Positions 63,474 through 64,000 of a DNA stretch of 64,000 bases are shown piece by piece. The DNA is from Wolfiporia cocos (taxonomy: Eukaryota; Basidiomycota; Agaricomycetes; Polyporales; Phaeolaceae). Made by a program: the position numbers and the translations under genes. The stretch covers positions 806,001-870,000 of the forward strand of contig JACCLO010000012.1 of the NCBI GenBank assembly GCA_029448655.1. Direction: 5' to 3'. A model generated the notes under the pieces. That model was not told the origin of the DNA. It saw only the letters and a list, made by a program, of their open reading frames with translations, and made no database searches. Each line of letters opens with the position of its first letter. Within the stretch, counting starts at the first letter, position 1.

Positions 63474-63950
63474 ACCACGGGGATTCGTGCCCCACACCAC
63501 GGGGATTTGTGGCCCTTGCCACGGGGGTTTGTGGCCCATGCCACAGGGATTTGTGCCCCGTGCCATGGGGATTTGTGCCCCACATCATGGGGATTTTTGT
63601 AATGTAAATACCCCACACCACGGGGATTTGTGCCCCATGCCACAGGGATTTGTACCCCACACCATGGGGATTTGCACCCCATGCCACGGGGAATTGTGCT
63701 CTGTGCCACAGGGATTTGTGCCCTGTGCCACGGGGATTTTTGTAATGTAAATACCCCACACCACGGGGATTTGTACTGCATGCCACAGGGATTTGTACTG
63801 CACACCATGGGGATTTGTGCCCCATGCCACAGGGATTTTTGTAATGTAAATATCCTGCACCACGGGGATTTGTACCCTGCACCATGGGGGTTTGTGTCCC
63901 ATGCTATGGGGATTTGTGCCCTGCCACAGGGATTTTTGTAACATAAATGG
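63474..63950. repeat. 22-bp satellite array
   Basis: About 20 units of CCACGGGGATTTGTGCCCCA + TG, with changes mainly at the CAC/CAT and GTG/GTA positions. Every few units a variant GATTTTTGTAATGTAAATA is inserted (63590, 63737, 63836, 63932), giving a higher-order period. Each unit is partly self-complementary (GGGG/CCCC). Three units equal 22 codons, so long ORFs run through on both strands without being genes. Confidence 0.95.
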
Positions 63951-64000
63951 CCTGTGCTGTAGATGCCTGCCAAAAGATTGCAAAAAATGAAGAACATTTT

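Noticed and set aside
63251..63997. 248-codon minus ORF and several overlapping ORFs in the 22-bp satellite
   Set aside because: Three 22-bp units equal 22 codons, so open frames pass through on both strands. Products are purely repeat-derived.

Overview
The window reads as repeat-rich, gene-poor chromosomal DNA from a filamentous basidiomycete fungus, probably an agaricomycete. The evidence is a chromovirus-type Ty3/gypsy retrotransposon, genes split by 46-60 bp GT-AG introns, an F-box/leucine-rich-repeat family, a fungal flavin monooxygenase family and a fragment of the spliceosomal helicase BRR2. Only one ordinary host gene looks fully intact: an 11-exon FAD-dependent aromatic-type monooxygenase (58021-60243). 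Its spliced length by hand is 1,689 nt, which divides by three and gives 562 residues. Nearly everything else is mobile DNA or decaying gene copies. All calls come from reading the sequence; no database search was possible.

Layout. 1-5.9 kb: dispersed repeats, a solo LTR (778-1490), a hAT-like element (2959-3956) and a possible eroded minus-strand gene. 6.0-9.0 kb: three broken monooxygenase copies with a near-perfect palindrome between the first two; 6780-8960 is a segmental copy of 56505-58730. 9.3-20.0 kb: a DDE transposase gene split by a complete Ty3/gypsy element (9954-18416, TSD GCTGA). That element has gag, a pol carrying dUTPase and chromodomain, and sequence signs of self-primed reverse transcription and -1 frameshifting. 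20-29 kb: repeats, including two inverted arrays of an 86-bp unit. 29.9-32.6 kb: remnants of a second dUTPase-bearing retroelement, split by a solo LTR. 33.3-45.4 kb: three F-box/LRR-type copies. One has fourteen 55-residue repeats, and two of the copies flank a 5-kb hAT-like element that contains a solo LTR that contains another hAT-like element. 45.8-50.2 kb: an unknown ORF with 12-residue repeats, a BRR2 pseudogene hit by two insertions, and a LINE tail. 51.3-53.9 kb: a repeat hit by a solo LTR that was itself hit by a second LTR of the same family. 53.9-60.2 kb: the main monooxygenase cluster. 61-64 kb: small inverted-repeat elements and a 22-bp satellite.

How the parts relate. Target-site duplications can be read for most insertions, so their order can be reconstructed. 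Removing the inserted element and one duplication copy restores an open frame in the DDE transposase, in the second gag, and (apart from CGA-to-TGA stops) in BRR2. The monooxygenase cluster appears to have grown by inverted and segmental duplication of a head-to-head gene pair, after which most copies lost one half.

No prokaryotic features, CRISPR arrays, rRNA genes or convincing functional tRNA genes were seen. Several tRNA-like A/B-box remnants are annotated as probable SINE or tRNA-derived sequence.
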